Assembly (NCBI GenBank): GCA_023434425.1 | Contig: JAEYSS010000128.1 | Location: 1 to 18,154, forward strand | Length of the DNA stretch: 18,154 nt | Origin: Pseudomonadota bacterium | GTDB taxonomy: Bacteria; Pseudomonadota; Alphaproteobacteria; Ferrovibrionales; Ferrovibrionaceae | Reading direction: 5' to 3' | Shown here: positions 17,020 to 18,154 of the stretch, piece by piece | Layout: the number at the start of each line of letters is the position of its first letter | Position numbering within the stretch: position 1 is the first letter of the stretch | The notes under the pieces: model-generated | What the model was told of the DNA's origin: nothing | The model's database searches: none | What the model saw: the letters and a program-made list of their open reading frames with translations, nothing else | Program-made: the position numbers and the translations under genes

Positions 17020-17427
17020 ATGCGTCAACCGGCAGTCATGGCAGTGCTGCTTCTGGGCCTGATGGCGGCGGCCCCGACCTGGGCCTGCGCGGATATTCCG
17101 GTACAGGCACGCCAGATCCAGGCGGCGCAGTTCCGCCTCATCGTCACGCCGACGCCGGCCCCGATCCCGCTGAACCAGCCCTTCACTCTCGATATCCGGC
17201 TCTGCGACGGCCGCATGGCGGAATTCCCGCAGCTCACCGCCGTCGATGCCCGCATGCCGGCGCATCGCCATGGCATGAACTACAAGCCGACGCTGACCAA
17301 GCTCGACTGGGGGCATTACCGCGCCGAAGGCCTGCTGCTGCATATGCCGGGCGACTGGGAATTCACTTTTGATTTCACCGGCGCGGCCAATCGTGAGCGG
17401 CTGAGTTTCAGCTTCGACGCGCAATGA
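17020..17427 (+). CDS. Small exported YtkA-like domain protein
   Basis: A 135-residue protein with a hydrophobic signal at residues 1-22 (AVLLLGLMAAAPTWA) followed by a Cys; the site is closer to a signal-peptidase I site than to a lipobox, since no LxxC pattern precedes Cys23. The mature part is a small beta-sandwich of the YtkA/FixH-like type: FTLDIRLCDG, DARMPAHRHGMNYKP and LLLHMPGDWEFTFDF. The AHRHGMN segment (His82, His84, Met86) could bind copper, and Cys23 and Cys62 could form a disulfide. Function is unknown. It starts 2 nt after the amidohydrolase, and its stop overlaps the di-heme peroxidase start as ATGA, so the two are made together and may be partners. A longer frame running back into the amidohydrolase gene is discarded because it would lack the signal. 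Confidence 0.75.
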   Translation: MRQPAVMAVLLLGLMAAAPTWACADIPVQARQIQAAQFRLIVTPTPAPIPLNQPFTLDIRLCDGRMAEFPQLTAVDARMPAHRHGMNYKPTLTKLDWGHYRAEGLLLHMPGDWEFTFDFTGAANRERLSFSFDAQ

Positions 17428-18154
17428 CGCTGCCACTGGTCATGGGCCTGCTGCTTGCGTTGACCGGCGCGGTGGCACAGGCCGCCGACTTCGACGACAG
17501 GCAGACTCGCCGCATTATCGGTCATGGCCCATGGCCGCCGGCGGCAAGCGCCGATCGCACCAATCGCGTCTCGGGCCATCCTGACGCGATCCGCCTCGGC
17601 GCCATGCTGTTCGGCGAGCCGCGGCTGTCGGGCAACGGCGCGATCAGCTGCCAGAGCTGCCATCGGCCGGAGCATGGCTGGAGCGAACCGAAAGCCCGAA
17701 GCGAAGGGCTGCTGCTGCAGGACCGCAATGCGCCGGGCCTGCTGAATGTGCGTTTGCAGCGCTGGTTTGGCTGGGATGGCGCGAATGACAGTCTCTGGGC
17801 CGCCGGCATCCGGCCGATTCTGAAAGACAGCGAGATGGGCGGCTCGGCGGCGGCTACGGCGAAGCTGCTGCGTGAGGATGCGCTGATGGCCTGTCTCGCC
17901 CGCCGTGTCGAGCCGGCCTATGCCGGCATGGACGACGAGGCCGTACTGGTTCTGGCGGCCAAGGCGCTCGCGGCCTTCCAGGAAACGCTCAACACTCCGC
18001 GCACGCCGTTCGACGATTTCCGCGATGCGCTGGCGGTGAATGATCGTGCTGCCATGGTGCGCTATCCGGAGGCCGCGCAGCGCGGACTGGCATTGTTCAC
18101 CGGGCGCGGCCAGTGCGGCATGTGCCATACGGGTGCGAATTTCAGCAACGGCGA
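17424..18154 (+). CDS. Di-heme cytochrome c peroxidase / MauG family protein (5' part)
   Basis: The first 243 codons are present and the frame is still open at the window edge. A signal peptide covers residues 1-20 (MTLPLVMGLLLALTGAVAQA, before ADFDD). Two c-type heme sites are visible: CQSCH at 76-80 with RPEHGWSEP, and CGMCH at 231-235 with TGANFSNG. RNAPGLLNVRLQRWFGWDGANDSLWAAGIRPI-like text (residues 101-132) is the conserved linker of the CcpA/MauG family. These periplasmic enzymes use two hemes to reduce peroxide or to oxidise residues of a partner protein; the missing C-terminus, which carries the distal ligand that tells the two apart, is needed. It overlaps the YtkA-like gene by ATGA, which favours a dedicated partner. 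Confidence 0.9.
   Translation, partial: MTLPLVMGLLLALTGAVAQAADFDDRQTRRIIGHGPWPPAASADRTNRVSGHPDAIRLGAMLFGEPRLSGNGAISCQSCHRPEHGWSEPKARSEGLLLQDRNAPGLLNVRLQRWFGWDGANDSLWAAGIRPILKDSEMGGSAAATAKLLREDALMACLARRVEPAYAGMDDEAVLVLAAKALAAFQETLNTPRTPFDDFRDALAVNDRAAMVRYPEAAQRGLALFTGRGQCGMCHTGANFSNG

Overview
The window is high-GC, densely packed bacterial chromosome. The LivK/H/M/G/F transporter, the VanA/VanB pair, the PobA/PobR pair and a paired inverted repeat of the GTCATCCCCGGG...CCCGGGGAT type all point to an alphaproteobacterium, probably a soil or plant-litter heterotroph. This assignment is by recognition only. No rRNA, tRNA, CRISPR array, transposase or phage gene was seen. The main theme is aromatic and amide catabolism.

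Left block (1-2146, + strand): the 3' end of a histone-deacetylase/acetylpolyamine-amidohydrolase family gene, then a small AtzG/GatC-like protein and an amidase-signature hydrolase that overlap by ATGA. Next (2150-4386) comes a divergent pair: pobA (4-hydroxybenzoate to protocatechuate) on the minus strand and an AraC-type, PobR-like activator on the plus strand. A stand-alone acyl-CoA dehydrogenase (4481-5686) with its own extended -10 promoter follows.

Middle block (5690-10062): a second amidase on the minus strand is divergent from a three-gene operon on the plus strand. That operon holds a VanA-type Rieske oxygenase, a GntR/FCD regulator and a VanB-type reductase. The shared intergenic region carries the palindrome TGTATACA placed like a -10 element, a plausible operator for the GntR protein. 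PobA and VanAB would both deliver protocatechuate, from 4-hydroxybenzoate and vanillate. The ring-cleavage genes are not in the window.

Right-middle block (10216-15952): a complete branched-chain-amino-acid/aromatic-type ABC transporter in the order binding protein, strong hairpin terminator, two permeases, two ATPases. A short 'core MetE' cobalamin-independent methyltransferase ends the operon. The real cargo is unknown; proximity suggests a methylated or aromatic compound, but that is inference.

Right end (15953-18154): a paired inverted repeat whose two arms differ by compensatory base pairs, then a tight run of three genes for exported proteins. These are a TIM-barrel amidohydrolase, a small YtkA-like protein with a His/Met-rich motif, and the first 243 codons of a MauG/cytochrome-c-peroxidase family di-heme protein cut by the window edge. 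The YtkA-like/MauG pair, overlapping by ATGA, is the most likely place for an undescribed protein-maturation system.
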